64,000 bases of DNA, from NCBI GenBank assembly GCA_020442385.1, contig JAGRKE010000006.1, forward strand, positions 87,653 through 151,652, written 5' to 3'. A model generated the notes under the pieces. It worked only from the letters and a program-made list of their open reading frames with translations, did not search any database and was not told the origin of the DNA. A program made the position numbers and the translations under genes. The stretch comes from Alphaproteobacteria bacterium. GTDB lineage: Bacteria > Pseudomonadota > Alphaproteobacteria > Micavibrionales > Micavibrionaceae. This document shows positions 1-9,343 of this stretch, piece after piece (positions within the stretch are counted from its first letter, which is position 1; each line of letters opens with the position of its first letter).

Positions 1-985
1 CCCCGGCGTAATGAGCGGCATTGGCGGCTTTGGCGCTCTGTTTGATTTGAAGGAAACAAAATATAAAGACCCCGTTCTGGTCTCAGGCACGGACGGTGTG
101 GGCACAAAGATCAAGGTTGCCATTGAACTAAACCGTCACGACACAATCGGGATTGATGCGGTGGCTATGTGCGTGAATGACATTGTTGTACAGGGCGCAG
201 AGCCTTTATTCTTCCTCGATTATTTCGCCACAGGCAAGCTGGTCAATGATGTGGCTGAGGATGTGATTGCAGGCGTCACAGAAGGTTGCCAACAAGCCGG
301 GTGCGCACTGATTGGCGGGGAAACCGCCGAAATGCCAGGCCTATACGCCCTTGGGGATTACGATCTGGCCGGCTTTTGCGTTGGCGCGGTCGAGCGCGAA
401 GACATGATCACGGGCGATCGCATCAGTGAAGGCGATGTCATTTTAGGCCTGTCTTCAAACGGCCTGCATTCCAACGGGTTTTCCCTTGTGCGCAAGCTGA
501 TCAAAACCACCGAAGGCTTTGACTATGAAAGCCGCGCACCTTTTGACGATGCCCTATCTTTGGGTGAGTTGATCTTGATGCCGACACGCATCTATGTGCG
601 CTCTTTACTTAAGGCGCTTGAAGAACAAGACGCCAGCGGCCAAACGGTTATTAAGGGGATGGCCCATATTACCGGCGGCGGCCTGTATGAAAACGTTCCG
701 CGCGTCATTCCCGAAGGTCTAGCCGCGCAGATCGACGCCAGCACGTGGCAATTACCAACCATCTTCAAATGGCTGGCGCAGATTGGTCAGATTGATTTCC
801 ACGATATGGCCACCACGCTCAATTGCGGGATCGGCATGGCGGTTATTTGTGCCCCTGAATATGCGGACGCTTTGAGCGCCATTTTGAAAGATCAAGGCGA
901 GAGCGTGTACCAGATCGGACGCATAACTTCGCGCGAAGCCGATGCGCCTGCGCTGATTATAAACAATATTGAATCATGGGCGTAG
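1..985 (+). CDS. purM: phosphoribosylformylglycinamidine cyclo-ligase (5' truncated by window edge)
   Basis: PurM closes the imidazole ring: it converts formylglycinamidine ribonucleotide plus ATP to AIR in cytosolic de novo purine synthesis. The reading frame is open through the window edge (first full codon at position 2), so about 45 N-terminal residues are missing; the ATG at 11 is internal. Visible family signatures are GGFGALF near the start, SGTDGVGTK, RHDTIGIDAVAMCVND, GAEPLFFLDY, GGETAEMPG and the C-terminal NCGIGM. The stop at 983-985 lies inside the start of purN (10 bp overlap), the common purM-purN operon arrangement. Identification rests on strong family resemblance over the whole visible length. 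Confidence 0.97.
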   Translation, partial: PGVMSGIGGFGALFDLKETKYKDPVLVSGTDGVGTKIKVAIELNRHDTIGIDAVAMCVNDIVVQGAEPLFFLDYFATGKLVNDVAEDVIAGVTEGCQQAGCALIGGETAEMPGLYALGDYDLAGFCVGAVEREDMITGDRISEGDVILGLSSNGLHSNGFSLVRKLIKTTEGFDYESRAPFDDALSLGELILMPTRIYVRSLLKALEEQDASGQTVIKGMAHITGGGLYENVPRVIPEGLAAQIDASTWQLPTIFKWLAQIGQIDFHDMATTLNCGIGMAVICAPEYADALSAILKDQGESVYQIGRITSREADAPALIINNIESWA

Positions 986-1575
986 TCAGACTAGAGCGAA
1001 CATTAGACCTTGCCGTCCTTATCTCCGGACGCGGCAGCAATCTTCAAGCGATCATTGATGCGTGTAAAAACCCTGAGTTTCCGGCGCGCATTGCCGTGGT
1101 TATTTCCAACAAGCCGGATGTTTACGGGCTGGAGCGGGCGCGTGATGCCGGCATTGATACGCATGTCGTTCCCCATAGCGGCCGCCCCAAAGCAGAGTTT
1201 GAAGCGCAGCTGCACGAGGTCATCTCGGATTACGATGTAAACCTGATTTGCCTGGCGGGGTTTATGCGCATTTTAAGCGCCGATTTTATTGCCAAATGGC
1301 CCAATAAAATCATCAATATTCATCCCTCGCTGCTGCCCAAACATAAAGGGCTGGATACGCATCAACGCGCCCTTGAGGCTGGCGACACGCAGAGCGGATG
1401 CACCGTGCATTATGTTGTGCCAGAAATGGATAGCGGTCCAATTATTGTACAAAAATCTGTTCCTATTCTTGACGGCGATACGCCCGATACACTGGCTGCA
1501 CGCGTGCTCGAGCAAGAGCACATCGCTTATCCCGAGGCCATAAAACTGGTTGCGCAAAAGCGTTTGAAAAACTGA
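976..1575 (+). CDS. purN: phosphoribosylglycinamide formyltransferase
   Basis: PurN transfers the formyl group of 10-formyl-THF to GAR, the third step of purine synthesis. The 199-residue protein has the phosphate-binding loop ISGRGSNLQAI near residues 16-26, followed by the catalytic block INIHPSLLPKHKG and, later, YVVPEMDSGPII, containing the family's Asn, His and Asp catalytic residues. Length matches the family. The ATG at 976 overlaps purM by 10 bp, indicating translational coupling; a start a few codons later is possible because the first eight residues are not family-conserved. Confidence 0.97.
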   Translation: MGVVRLERTLDLAVLISGRGSNLQAIIDACKNPEFPARIAVVISNKPDVYGLERARDAGIDTHVVPHSGRPKAEFEAQLHEVISDYDVNLICLAGFMRILSADFIAKWPNKIINIHPSLLPKHKGLDTHQRALEAGDTQSGCTVHYVVPEMDSGPIIVQKSVPILDGDTPDTLAARVLEQEHIAYPEAIKLVAQKRLKN

Positions 1576-1581
1576 ATACAC

Positions 1582-1621
1582 CCTCTTGAAATCGGACATA
1601 TTTTCCAGTCTACTCAAGAGG
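1582..1621. repeat. inverted repeat between purN and the oxidase subunit IV gene
   Basis: Arms CCTCTTGA (1582-1589) and TCAAGAGG (1614-1621) are perfect complements around a 24-nt loop. It is followed by TAAAATAACC, not a T-run, so it is not a typical intrinsic terminator; it could stabilise the purMN transcript end or be a binding site. Confidence 0.4.
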
Positions 1622-1651
1622 TAAAATAACCAATTTTAAGAGATACACATC

Positions 1652-1798
1652 ATGGCTCATAAACCTGTAACGCCCGATCCTGAACAAATTGAAAACGCGC
1701 AAGCCATCTGGGGCGGTTTTACAAACCTTATAAAATATTCCCTTTATGCCGTCATCGCGACACTGGTGGTTTTGGGGCTGGCTCTTATCAAATGGTAA
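1652..1798 (+). CDS. aa3-type cytochrome c oxidase subunit IV-like small membrane protein
   Basis: This 48-residue ORF begins MAHKPVTPDPEQIENAQ and continues with a WGGF motif and one hydrophobic helix (about residues 27-46, ending ALIKW). That is the layout of the alphaproteobacterial aa3 oxidase subunit IV family: a short polar N-terminus, an aromatic-Gly motif and a single transmembrane helix. It would sit in the inner membrane against the heme-copper oxidase. No other oxidase subunit is nearby, which is normal because this subunit is often unlinked. No strong Shine-Dalgarno is visible (AAGAGA about 6 nt upstream). Family assignment is by layout, so moderately confident; that it is a real gene is likely. 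Confidence 0.72.
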   Translation: MAHKPVTPDPEQIENAQAIWGGFTNLIKYSLYAVIATLVVLGLALIKW

Positions 1799-1845
1799 GA
1801 CTCTACAAATAAAACCCTAACCGCGACCGCTATTCTGCCCTATAC

Positions 1846-1861
1846 TTATTCGCACGAATAA
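1846..1861. promoter_or_regulatory. operator-like palindrome upstream of the hybrid kinase gene
   Basis: TTATTCG-CA-CGAATAA is a perfect 7+2+7 inverted repeat ending 12 bp before the ATG at 1874. It overlaps a TATACT that could be a -10 element (1841-1846), though no good -35 accompanies it. An operator for the downstream kinase gene is plausible but unproven. Confidence 0.35.
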
Positions 1862-1873
1862 TTTTAGAGCGCC

Positions 1874-4800
1874 ATGAACAAACACACACACATAATCACA
1901 ATGAAGACAGGCCTTCTGAGCGCTTTGCTTATGGTGCTGAGCATTCTGCTATTCAGTAATGTAGCGCAAGCACAGCTCACCCGCTCGGCGCGCATAGAGC
2001 TAAACGATATCCGCGAAGCTGTTTATATCGGACCAGACAGTTACATCACACAAGATGCCGAGAACACGCTGGCTTATCAGGTTGTAGTCAACCGCCATAA
2101 GAACAATTTGCGTGGTGCCCGCCACAACAGCCGGGTTATAGCCCTGCCTCGCGGCAAGGGTTCAAGCTGGATGTTGTTTTCGGTGACCAATAATTCCGAT
2201 CAGGAACAGTGGGTTCTTGATTTCGGACAGGTGACAAACGGTCGCTTGGCTTTGGCTAAAGATATTGAGCTCTATAACGCGAACAACGATGGCATGACCG
2301 CCCATATTTCAACAGATTCCGATAAAAATACGGGGCGAACCTTCAGCAAACGGGCCTTACCGCTAACGCTTGCAAAAGACGAAACCCAGCTGATTGCCGT
2401 ACATATCACGCTGGAAAATAGCCTCGCACAAACCATCACCCCCTACCTCATGTCCACCGATGCCTATATCGAAAAACAAACGCTGGGCACACGCTTGATT
2501 GATGCGCTGATCTATGTGTTTTTCACCGCGATGATTGGCATCTTCACGGCGCTCAGCTATATCAGACAAAAACCGCAATATCTACTCTACGGCGCTTATT
2601 ATGCTCTGAATACCGCCTTGTTCTATCTTTTGAACACTATATTTTTTGCCCCCTTCGGCCTATTTGGTGAAACCGTAATCATCCTGTTCGCATTGTGTAT
2701 TTTAACCAGCCTTGTGCTGACAAGAACCTTCTTGAAAATCACAGAAGACGACCAATCCGAAAACACCCTTCTGCTGGGTGCGGGCGCACTGATTGTTGCT
2801 GCGGCCATTCTTGCAATCACTTTTTTAGGTAGTACAACATTAGGATCAGCGCTTTTATATCTCGCAGCCGCTGTGGGTATGCTTGTGATTACTGCACTCT
2901 CTTTCTTCAAAGGCCAAGGCGGCCAATATGCCGGGGTGCATTATGCGGCTGCATGGATGTGCGCCCTTACCGGCCTGGTCATTACCGCACTGGCCGCAAC
3001 GCAGGTTTTACCCGAGAATATTTTATATCTGAACGCCTATTGGTGCGCGTTGATCGTGCAAGGCTTCCTCTTTATGCTCAGCGTTAAGAAGCGCCTGCAA
3101 GGTCTGGATGATGAAGAGCGCCACCGCCGCTCCCGCGAAAGCCGGGAACTGCAATCGCGCGCACGCCTAAAACACTCTAAAGAGTCAGCCGATCAGGCCC
3201 GTCTGCTGCGCGTAATTGAGCGCGAACGTGAGTTGATGGCCGAACTGCGCGAGCGTGAAATGCAGCGCGCCGAAGAAATGCGCATCGCTAAAGAAACAGC
3301 CGTTGAAGCAAACCGTGCCAAGTCCGCCTTTTTGGCTGTGGTTAGTCATGAAATCAGAACGCCCATGACGGGAATTTTGGGAATTTTAAGACTGCTGAGC
3401 GATACAACGCTCAATGAAGAGCAGAAAGATTATCTTCTCTCCATCCAGACCTCAGGCGATACCATGATGGCCTTGCTCAATGACATTCTCGACTTCGAAA
3501 AAATCGAGCGCGGAGCAATGGATCTGGAAGAAATTGATTTTGATATGATCAAACTTGCGCAGGGTGTGGTCACGCTCATGTCCGGCCATGCGGCGAATAA
3601 GGGGCTAAAGCTCAAAACCGATATCGCCGATGATTTCCCGCGCTATCTAAAAGGAGACCCGACTCGCCTGCGCCAGATTTTACTCAATCTGGTCAACAAC
3701 GCGATCAAATTTACCCAGCGCGGCGAGGTCACAATTCACCTAAACGCTACCGCTATCGGCCATGAAAAAGACAAGGGCAACGCCGATCACGAAATTTATA
3801 TCGCCGTTGAAGATACCGGCATCGGCATTTCAAAAGAGGCGCAGAAAAAACTTTTCAGCCCCTTCGAGCAGGCCGATAACACCGTCGCGCGGCGCTTCGG
3901 CGGCACGGGGCTGGGACTTGCGATCTGTAAACGTCTGGTTGAGGCCATGGGCGGGATCATCAGCATTAAAAGCGAAGAAGGCGAAGGCAGCACCTTTTAC
4001 TTCACAATCCTTATGAAAGACGGTCAGGGCGAGAATGCCGGACAGTCTGGAGAGGATAAAAACTACATCAAAGATCTCGAACCAATGCGCATTCTGGTTG
4101 TTGATGACAATGAGATGAACCGCAAGGTTCTCTTTGGTTTTCTTGATAAAGGCGGACATGAGATTGCTCTGGCCGCCAGCGGCGAAGAAGCGCTAGCCCT
4201 GCTTGAAGACAGAGATTTTGATGTTGTGCTCACCGATGTGAATTTACAGGGCGGGATGAACGGACTTGATCTCGTACAATCCATCCGCGAAAACCCGGAT
4301 AAGGGTAAGGCGGCAACCACGGTCATTGCCGTTTCAGGCAATGTCACAGATGAAGATATCGAAACTTATAACAACGCGGGTATGAACGGATTTATCGCCA
4401 AACCGATCGTGCCCGAAAAACTCTATGAGACATTGGAAAAGGTGCAAAAAAACGACATGGACCAGGTTTCTACCGACACGCCACCGCAAGAGCCGCAAAC
4501 GCCGCCCGTGACCCCATCTGCCTCCGGAGCCGATGAAAAAGCTCTGGACAGAGATATGATTCAAGGGCTGCTGAGCAGTCTTGGCGCAGAACAATTCAAA
4601 AATCTGATGGATGGGTATATCAAAACAGCCGATGAGATTGTTGAGGCACTTCTTTCCCTCCAAGACAGCGATGATGAAACCACCATCCGTGAAAAATCTC
4701 ACGAATTAAAAGGCATGGCTGCCAATTTCGGCGTGCGCGAGACCAGCAAAATCTCAGGTGCAATTGAAAAAGCCGCGCAAGATGGCAATTTAGAGGCCGC

Positions 4801-4876
4801 GCACGAGGCCATAAAAAAGCTCCCCGATGCAAATCGGAGAGCCAAAGACGCCATCGCGGCGCTCCTGAAACCGTAA
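1874..4876 (+). CDS. hybrid sensor histidine kinase (7TMR-DISM type) with receiver and Hpt domains
   Basis: A 1000-residue inner-membrane phosphorelay protein. Order: signal peptide (cleavage after SNVAQA, about residue 34); periplasmic ligand-binding region of 7TMR-DISMED2 type (about 40-200); a multi-helix membrane block (about 205-400); an Arg/Glu-rich coiled coil (about 405-480); HisKA with SHEIRTPM, phospho-acceptor His492; HATPase_c with LVNNAIKFT, DTGIGIS and FGGTGLGLAI; a receiver with VVDDNEMNR and phospho-Asp788 in VLTDVN; and a C-terminal Hpt with SHELKGMAANFG, His943. All catalytic residues are present, so a full His-Asp-His relay is expected, needing only an external response regulator, which is not adjacent. 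Its stop lies 3 bp from that of convergent ndk. An alternative start at Met10 would also leave a signal peptide. Confidence 0.93.
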   Translation: MNKHTHIITMKTGLLSALLMVLSILLFSNVAQAQLTRSARIELNDIREAVYIGPDSYITQDAENTLAYQVVVNRHKNNLRGARHNSRVIALPRGKGSSWMLFSVTNNSDQEQWVLDFGQVTNGRLALAKDIELYNANNDGMTAHISTDSDKNTGRTFSKRALPLTLAKDETQLIAVHITLENSLAQTITPYLMSTDAYIEKQTLGTRLIDALIYVFFTAMIGIFTALSYIRQKPQYLLYGAYYALNTALFYLLNTIFFAPFGLFGETVIILFALCILTSLVLTRTFLKITEDDQSENTLLLGAGALIVAAAILAITFLGSTTLGSALLYLAAAVGMLVITALSFFKGQGGQYAGVHYAAAWMCALTGLVITALAATQVLPENILYLNAYWCALIVQGFLFMLSVKKRLQGLDDEERHRRSRESRELQSRARLKHSKESADQARLLRVIERERELMAELREREMQRAEEMRIAKETAVEANRAKSAFLAVVSHEIRTPMTGILGILRLLSDTTLNEEQKDYLLSIQTSGDTMMALLNDILDFEKIERGAMDLEEIDFDMIKLAQGVVTLMSGHAANKGLKLKTDIADDFPRYLKGDPTRLRQILLNLVNNAIKFTQRGEVTIHLNATAIGHEKDKGNADHEIYIAVEDTGIGISKEAQKKLFSPFEQADNTVARRFGGTGLGLAICKRLVEAMGGIISIKSEEGEGSTFYFTILMKDGQGENAGQSGEDKNYIKDLEPMRILVVDDNEMNRKVLFGFLDKGGHEIALAASGEEALALLEDRDFDVVLTDVNLQGGMNGLDLVQSIRENPDKGKAATTVIAVSGNVTDEDIETYNNAGMNGFIAKPIVPEKLYETLEKVQKNDMDQVSTDTPPQEPQTPPVTPSASGADEKALDRDMIQGLLSSLGAEQFKNLMDGYIKTADEIVEALLSLQDSDDETTIREKSHELKGMAANFGVRETSKISGAIEKAAQDGNLEAAHEAIKKLPDANRRAKDAIAALLKP

Positions 4877-4879
4877 CGC

Positions 4880-5302
4880 TTACCCTACAATCTCATCAGA
4901 ATTAAAGAAATATTCAATCTCGATTTTCGCATTTTCGAGACTGTCTGATCCGTGAACAGAATTCTCACCGATCGACAGCGCATACTCCTTACGGATGGTC
5001 CCTTCAGCGGCTTCGGCCGGGTTGGTCGCGCCCATAACCTCGCGGTTCTTGGCAACGGCATCCTCGCCCTCCAGAACCTGCACAACGACAGGGGCGGAGC
5101 TCATAAATTCAGTCAGCTCGCCGAAGAACGGGCGTTCTTTGTGCACTGCATAAAAGCCTTCGGCCTGTTCCTGGGTCATGTGAATACGCTTTTGCGCAAT
5201 AATACGCAGGCCCGCCGCTTCCAGCTTCGCGTTAATCGCGCCGGTCAGGTTGCGGTTTGTCGCATCGGGCTTAATAATTGAAAATGTACGTTCTGTGGCC
5301 AT
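4880..5302 (-). CDS. ndk: nucleoside diphosphate kinase
   Basis: Ndk equalises nucleoside triphosphate pools by ping-pong phosphotransfer through a phosphohistidine. The 140-residue protein shows [11 protein letters not shown] at the start, the basic KRI and [12 protein letters not shown] segments, [10 protein letters not shown], and the active-site box SVHGSDS with His117. Length is exactly typical. It is monocistronic and convergent with the kinase gene, with only 3 bp between stops and no terminator. Confidence 0.98.
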   Translation of the reverse strand: MATERTFSIIKPDATNRNLTGAINAKLEAAGLRIIAQKRIHMTQEQAEGFYAVHKERPFFGELTEFMSSAPVVVQVLEGEDAVAKNREVMGATNPAEAAEGTIRKEYALSIGENSVHGSDSLENAKIEIEYFFNSDEIVG

Positions 5303-5471
5303 TTTTTAGTCCTTTTTTGCTCAATTGGTGTGGTTTATATAGTCATGCAACCCATAAGACGCAACCCCCTATTTTTAAAACCTTTTTATGACATGAATAT
5401 ATTTGACATAATTATACAAAATGAAGTATTTTAATGAGGGTTTAATAATTTGACAGCTATATTTGGAAACA

Positions 5472-6557
5472 ATGACACAACAATCTGGACATCCTTATGA
5501 ATCAAAGCAAAGTGAGCTGAAATATCAGCAGAGCGCAGCTGCATACGATTACAAAAAAGGATGGGATTTTTTATCACAAAAACATTATGAAGGCGGCGTT
5601 GAGGTTTATATCGACATCGCGCGGCAAGCAGCGCTGACCGGCAAAGAAGCTATGCATAGCTTTTGCCGAGAACAAAAACTATCGTTTGTTTCCATTCCAC
5701 ATGAGGCTTTTCGGGAATATGAACTCAGCAGAACACCTTTCAGAACATGGTTTTTAAAGTACTGTGAAGACAACAATTTTAACCCGAAAGCAGACGTTTG
5801 TATCATAGAGCCCTTTGCTAAATCCGTAGAAAGAGCCTCTCAAAAAACCGAAACTCATTCTGTCATCCCTCAAAATAACAGCGATTATTTAAGAGGAATG
5901 TTCATTTTTCTTAAACAAGGCAATCCGCGAAAAATTAAGCAAAACGGGGACAAGAGCTATGATCTTATGAAGAGAACGATCGTAAATCTCGAAACTGATG
6001 AGCGCGTTATTGGCCACAAAAATCATTTTTGGAAAGCGCACGTATCGGGCTTTCGCGCTCATAAAACTGCTTGGCCGATTACAGTTCCCAAAGACTATAA
6101 AATGGCCGGACACATGATTCTTCAGGAAGTTAAAATTGAACATGAAAGCCAAATGGATATTGATACGCTTACGCGTCTTATCTCCATGGAAATCATGCGA
6201 CAAAATTCAGACAGTATGAAGCAATTCAGCCAGAATGCTGGCCCTACGGGAAAAATTGCTTACAAACAATCTACAAAAGTAAACAACATCTCCAATGCAG
6301 TCTCTAAATGGGGACGCATGCTCTATAACAAAATCCATCAAGAAATTGGTTTTGATTCACTGCTTTCTCCTGAAGAGCAAAAGAAAAACAATCCAAAAAA
6401 CTACGAAGAAATTCTAAAAATTGTAAAAGAAGACGCAAAGCAAACAGGAATGCACTGCACTACTTTGAAAAAAGTACTGAGGACTATAGCCGAACTTGAA
6501 ATTGTCTCTCCGCGCCAAGCCGAGAAATTGGGGCTGCTTAGCCCGGAACACAAATAA
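5472..6557 (+). CDS. hypothetical protein, AT-rich, unrecognised
   Basis: A 361-residue protein I do not recognise. ATG 5472 is preferred because GGA lies 4 nt upstream; an in-frame TTG at 5463 would add three residues. No signal peptide or membrane segment is visible, so it is probably cytoplasmic; it is rich in Lys, Gln, Asn and Ser and looks mainly helical. The C-terminal third (from about residue 225, IMRQNSDSMKQF onward) is hydrophilic and ends SPRQAEKLGLLSPEHK. Base composition is clearly more AT-rich than in the flanking ndk and alaS genes, a sign of possible recent acquisition or relaxed constraint. It sits alone after an AT-rich upstream region (5303-5471) and is convergent with alaS, 3 bp between stops. 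Coding is likely; function unknown. Confidence 0.7.
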   Translation: MTQQSGHPYESKQSELKYQQSAAAYDYKKGWDFLSQKHYEGGVEVYIDIARQAALTGKEAMHSFCREQKLSFVSIPHEAFREYELSRTPFRTWFLKYCEDNNFNPKADVCIIEPFAKSVERASQKTETHSVIPQNNSDYLRGMFIFLKQGNPRKIKQNGDKSYDLMKRTIVNLETDERVIGHKNHFWKAHVSGFRAHKTAWPITVPKDYKMAGHMILQEVKIEHESQMDIDTLTRLISMEIMRQNSDSMKQFSQNAGPTGKIAYKQSTKVNNISNAVSKWGRMLYNKIHQEIGFDSLLSPEEQKKNNPKNYEEILKIVKEDAKQTGMHCTTLKKVLRTIAELEIVSPRQAEKLGLLSPEHK

Positions 6558-6560
6558 TAC

Positions 6561-9248
6561 CTAGCTCACAAGCGCCTTTTCAATAGCGCTCACCGCATCA
6601 TTGGCGCCGTCCGCATTCGGACCGCCGGCTTGAGCCATATCAGGACGACCGCCGCCGCCGCCGCCGCCCAGCGCCTCTGATCCGATTTTTACCAGATCAA
6701 CCGCGCTGAGTTTATCCGTCAGATCATCCGTCACGCCGACCACGATTGAGGCTTTGCCGTCATTGGTCGCCACCAGCACAATTACGCCGGAGCCAACCTG
6801 TTTTTTCAGATCATCAGCCATCGGTTTTAAGTCTTTCGGCGGGAAGGCCTCCAGCGTTTTACCGATAAATTTTACACCTGCGATCTCTTTGATTTCATCA
6901 TCTGATGTTTCCGCCCCTTGCGCACGGCGCGCTTCGGAAATTTGTTTTTGAAGCCGCTTGTTGTCCGCGACCAAATCATTGGCGGTGCTTGCAGCTGCGT
7001 CCGGCACCATCTCACCCAGCGCACTTAACTCGGCGCGTAGCTTGTCATTCTCCGCCTTCAGACGGGCAATCGCGTCCTGTGCGGCTTGTGCCTTTCCGGC
7101 TTCATACGCATCCACACGCGCACCCGTCACGGCCTCCACACGGCGGATACCGGATGATAGCGCGCTTTCAGATGTGATTTTGAATTTCTCGATGTCGCCC
7201 GTGTTTTTTACATGCGTACCACCGCACAGCTCGATTGAGAATTGCTTATTCCCGTCTTGTGTACCCATGGCAACCACGCGCACCTCATCGTCATATTTTT
7301 CGCCGAACAGCGCCATCGCGCCGCTCTCGCGGGCTTCGTCGATCGGCATCACGCGGGTTTCAACAGCGGTTGCGGCTTTAATTTCGGCATTCACCATTTC
7401 TTCAACCGCAACGATCTCCTCCTCGCTCATACCCTTGGGGTGTGAAATATCAAAACGTGTGCGGTCGGCATCTTGCAGAGAGCCTTTTTGCGAGACATGA
7501 TCGCCCAGAACGCGGCGCAACGCCTCATGCATCAAATGCGTAACAGAGTGGTTTTGGCGAATAGCAGCGCGGCGATCTTGGTCAACAGTCATTATGACCG
7601 TATCGCCTTCTTTGACTTCTTTATCTGCTGTAAAAACAAAGTGAGAAAATATTTTGCCCAAGCGTTTTTGGGTATCCCTAACATCTGCAATATCTTCCAG
7701 CTTATCAGAAGATGTAAGCTTAAAACGCCCCTTATCACCAACCTGACCGCCGCTTTCCGCATAGAATGGCGTTTGGTTTGTAATCACCCAGCCATTGGAA
7801 TTTTTAGGAAGCGCCTTAACGCGTTCTCCATCCTTAACAATCGCAAGCACTTTACCCTCAAGTTGCTCACTGTCGTAATTAAACTCGGTAGGCCCAACAT
7901 CATCTAAAATATCGAACCAGATTTTTTCGTCTGCGACATCACCGCTGCCCGCCCAAGCGGCGCGGGCCTTGGCCTTTTGTTCGGCCATGCAAGCATCAAA
8001 GCCATCGGTATCAACGGCAATACCCTGCGCCTTCAGTGCATCCTGGGTCAGATCAAGCGGGAAACCAAAAGTGTCATAGAGTTTAAACGCCACATCACCG
8101 GGCAGGACGTTGTTGTTTACTTTGTTCGCCGCCTCATCCAGCAACTTCAGGCCATTTTCCAGCGTGCGCTTAAAACGCTCCTCTTCGGATTTCAACGTCT
8201 CAGTGATCAAGCTTTGGGCGCGGTTCAGCTCTGGATAGGCTTCAGCCATCTTTCCCTGCAGCGTTGAGAAAAGTTTATACATCAGTGGATCTTGCGCCCC
8301 CAGCAAATGCGCATGACGCATACCACGGCGCATAATCCGGCGCAGAACATAGCCGCGCCCTTCGTTAGATGGCAACACGCCATCGGCGATCAAGAAGCTG
8401 CTCGCCCGCAAATGATCGGCGATGACCTTGTGCGAAGGGGCCATATCCCCATCTGGATCAACGCCCGTTAAATCTGCGCTATGCTCAATCAGGCTGCGCA
8501 TGATATCGATATCGTAATTGTTGTTGCTGCCCATCAATGTGGCGGCGATGCGCTCCAGCCCCATGCCGGTATCCACGCTTTGCGCGGGCAGCTCGATACG
8601 CGTATCGGCATCGATTTGTTCATACTGCATAAAGACGTTGTTCCAAATCTCAATAAAGCGGTCGCCATCTTCCTCCGCGCTGCCTGGCGGGCCGCCCCAG
8701 ATATGTTCGCCGTGGTCATAGAAGATCTCGGTGCAGGGCCCGCACGGGCCCGTATCACCCATGCGCCAGAAATTATCATCGGTCGGGATGCGGATAATTT
8801 TATCATCGGAAAAGCCCGTGACTTTTTTCCAAATTTCTGCCGCTTCTTCATCTGTTGAATGCACCGTGACCAAAAGCTTTTCGGCAGGCAGCGCAAAGTT
8901 TTTCGTGCACAGCTCCCACGCGAAGGCAATCGCGTCCTCCTTGAAATAATCACCGAAGGAGAAGTTCCCGAGCATTTCAAAGAAGGTATGGTGGCGCGCG
9001 GTGTAGCCAACATTCTCAAGATCATTATGCTTGCCCCCTGCCCGCACGCATTTTTGCGATGTCACGGCGCGAGTATAATCGCGCGTTTCCTTGCCCGTGA
9101 ACACATCCTTGAACTGGTTCATGCCCGCATTGGTAAACATGAGCGTCGGGTCGTTATGCGGCACAAGAGAACTGGATGGCACATGGGCATGCCCCTTGCT
9201 TTCAAAAAAGCTGATAAATTCGTTGCGGATGTCATTGACTGTTTTCAT
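6561..9248 (-). CDS. alaS: alanyl-tRNA synthetase
   Basis: AlaRS charges tRNA-Ala and clears mischarged Ser and Gly. The 895-residue protein has the class II catalytic domain at the N-terminus ([32 protein letters not shown], and later [17 protein letters not shown]), the editing domain with zinc-ligand motifs His567-x3-His571 and Cys675-GGT-His679, a coiled coil, and a C-terminal C-Ala domain containing a Gly run followed by [13 protein letters not shown] 9248 is chosen over the GTG two codons upstream because it gives the normal [11 protein letters not shown] start. Length is slightly above the usual 875. Transcribed alone, convergent with the preceding hypothetical gene. Confidence 0.98.
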   Translation of the reverse strand: MKTVNDIRNEFISFFESKGHAHVPSSSLVPHNDPTLMFTNAGMNQFKDVFTGKETRDYTRAVTSQKCVRAGGKHNDLENVGYTARHHTFFEMLGNFSFGDYFKEDAIAFAWELCTKNFALPAEKLLVTVHSTDEEAAEIWKKVTGFSDDKIIRIPTDDNFWRMGDTGPCGPCTEIFYDHGEHIWGGPPGSAEEDGDRFIEIWNNVFMQYEQIDADTRIELPAQSVDTGMGLERIAATLMGSNNNYDIDIMRSLIEHSADLTGVDPDGDMAPSHKVIADHLRASSFLIADGVLPSNEGRGYVLRRIMRRGMRHAHLLGAQDPLMYKLFSTLQGKMAEAYPELNRAQSLITETLKSEEERFKRTLENGLKLLDEAANKVNNNVLPGDVAFKLYDTFGFPLDLTQDALKAQGIAVDTDGFDACMAEQKAKARAAWAGSGDVADEKIWFDILDDVGPTEFNYDSEQLEGKVLAIVKDGERVKALPKNSNGWVITNQTPFYAESGGQVGDKGRFKLTSSDKLEDIADVRDTQKRLGKIFSHFVFTADKEVKEGDTVIMTVDQDRRAAIRQNHSVTHLMHEALRRVLGDHVSQKGSLQDADRTRFDISHPKGMSEEEIVAVEEMVNAEIKAATAVETRVMPIDEARESGAMALFGEKYDDEVRVVAMGTQDGNKQFSIELCGGTHVKNTGDIEKFKITSESALSSGIRRVEAVTGARVDAYEAGKAQAAQDAIARLKAENDKLRAELSALGEMVPDAAASTANDLVADNKRLQKQISEARRAQGAETSDDEIKEIAGVKFIGKTLEAFPPKDLKPMADDLKKQVGSGVIVLVATNDGKASIVVGVTDDLTDKLSAVDLVKIGSEALGGGGGGGRPDMAQAGGPNADGANDAVSAIEKALVS

Positions 9249-9343
9249 GATCACTTTTTGCTCTGTCTTGCAGGTGAAATTCAGCAGTATTTATGCAGGA
9301 ATTTAGAGCATTTGCCAACAGTTAAGCCAATGCCTGAGGGAGC

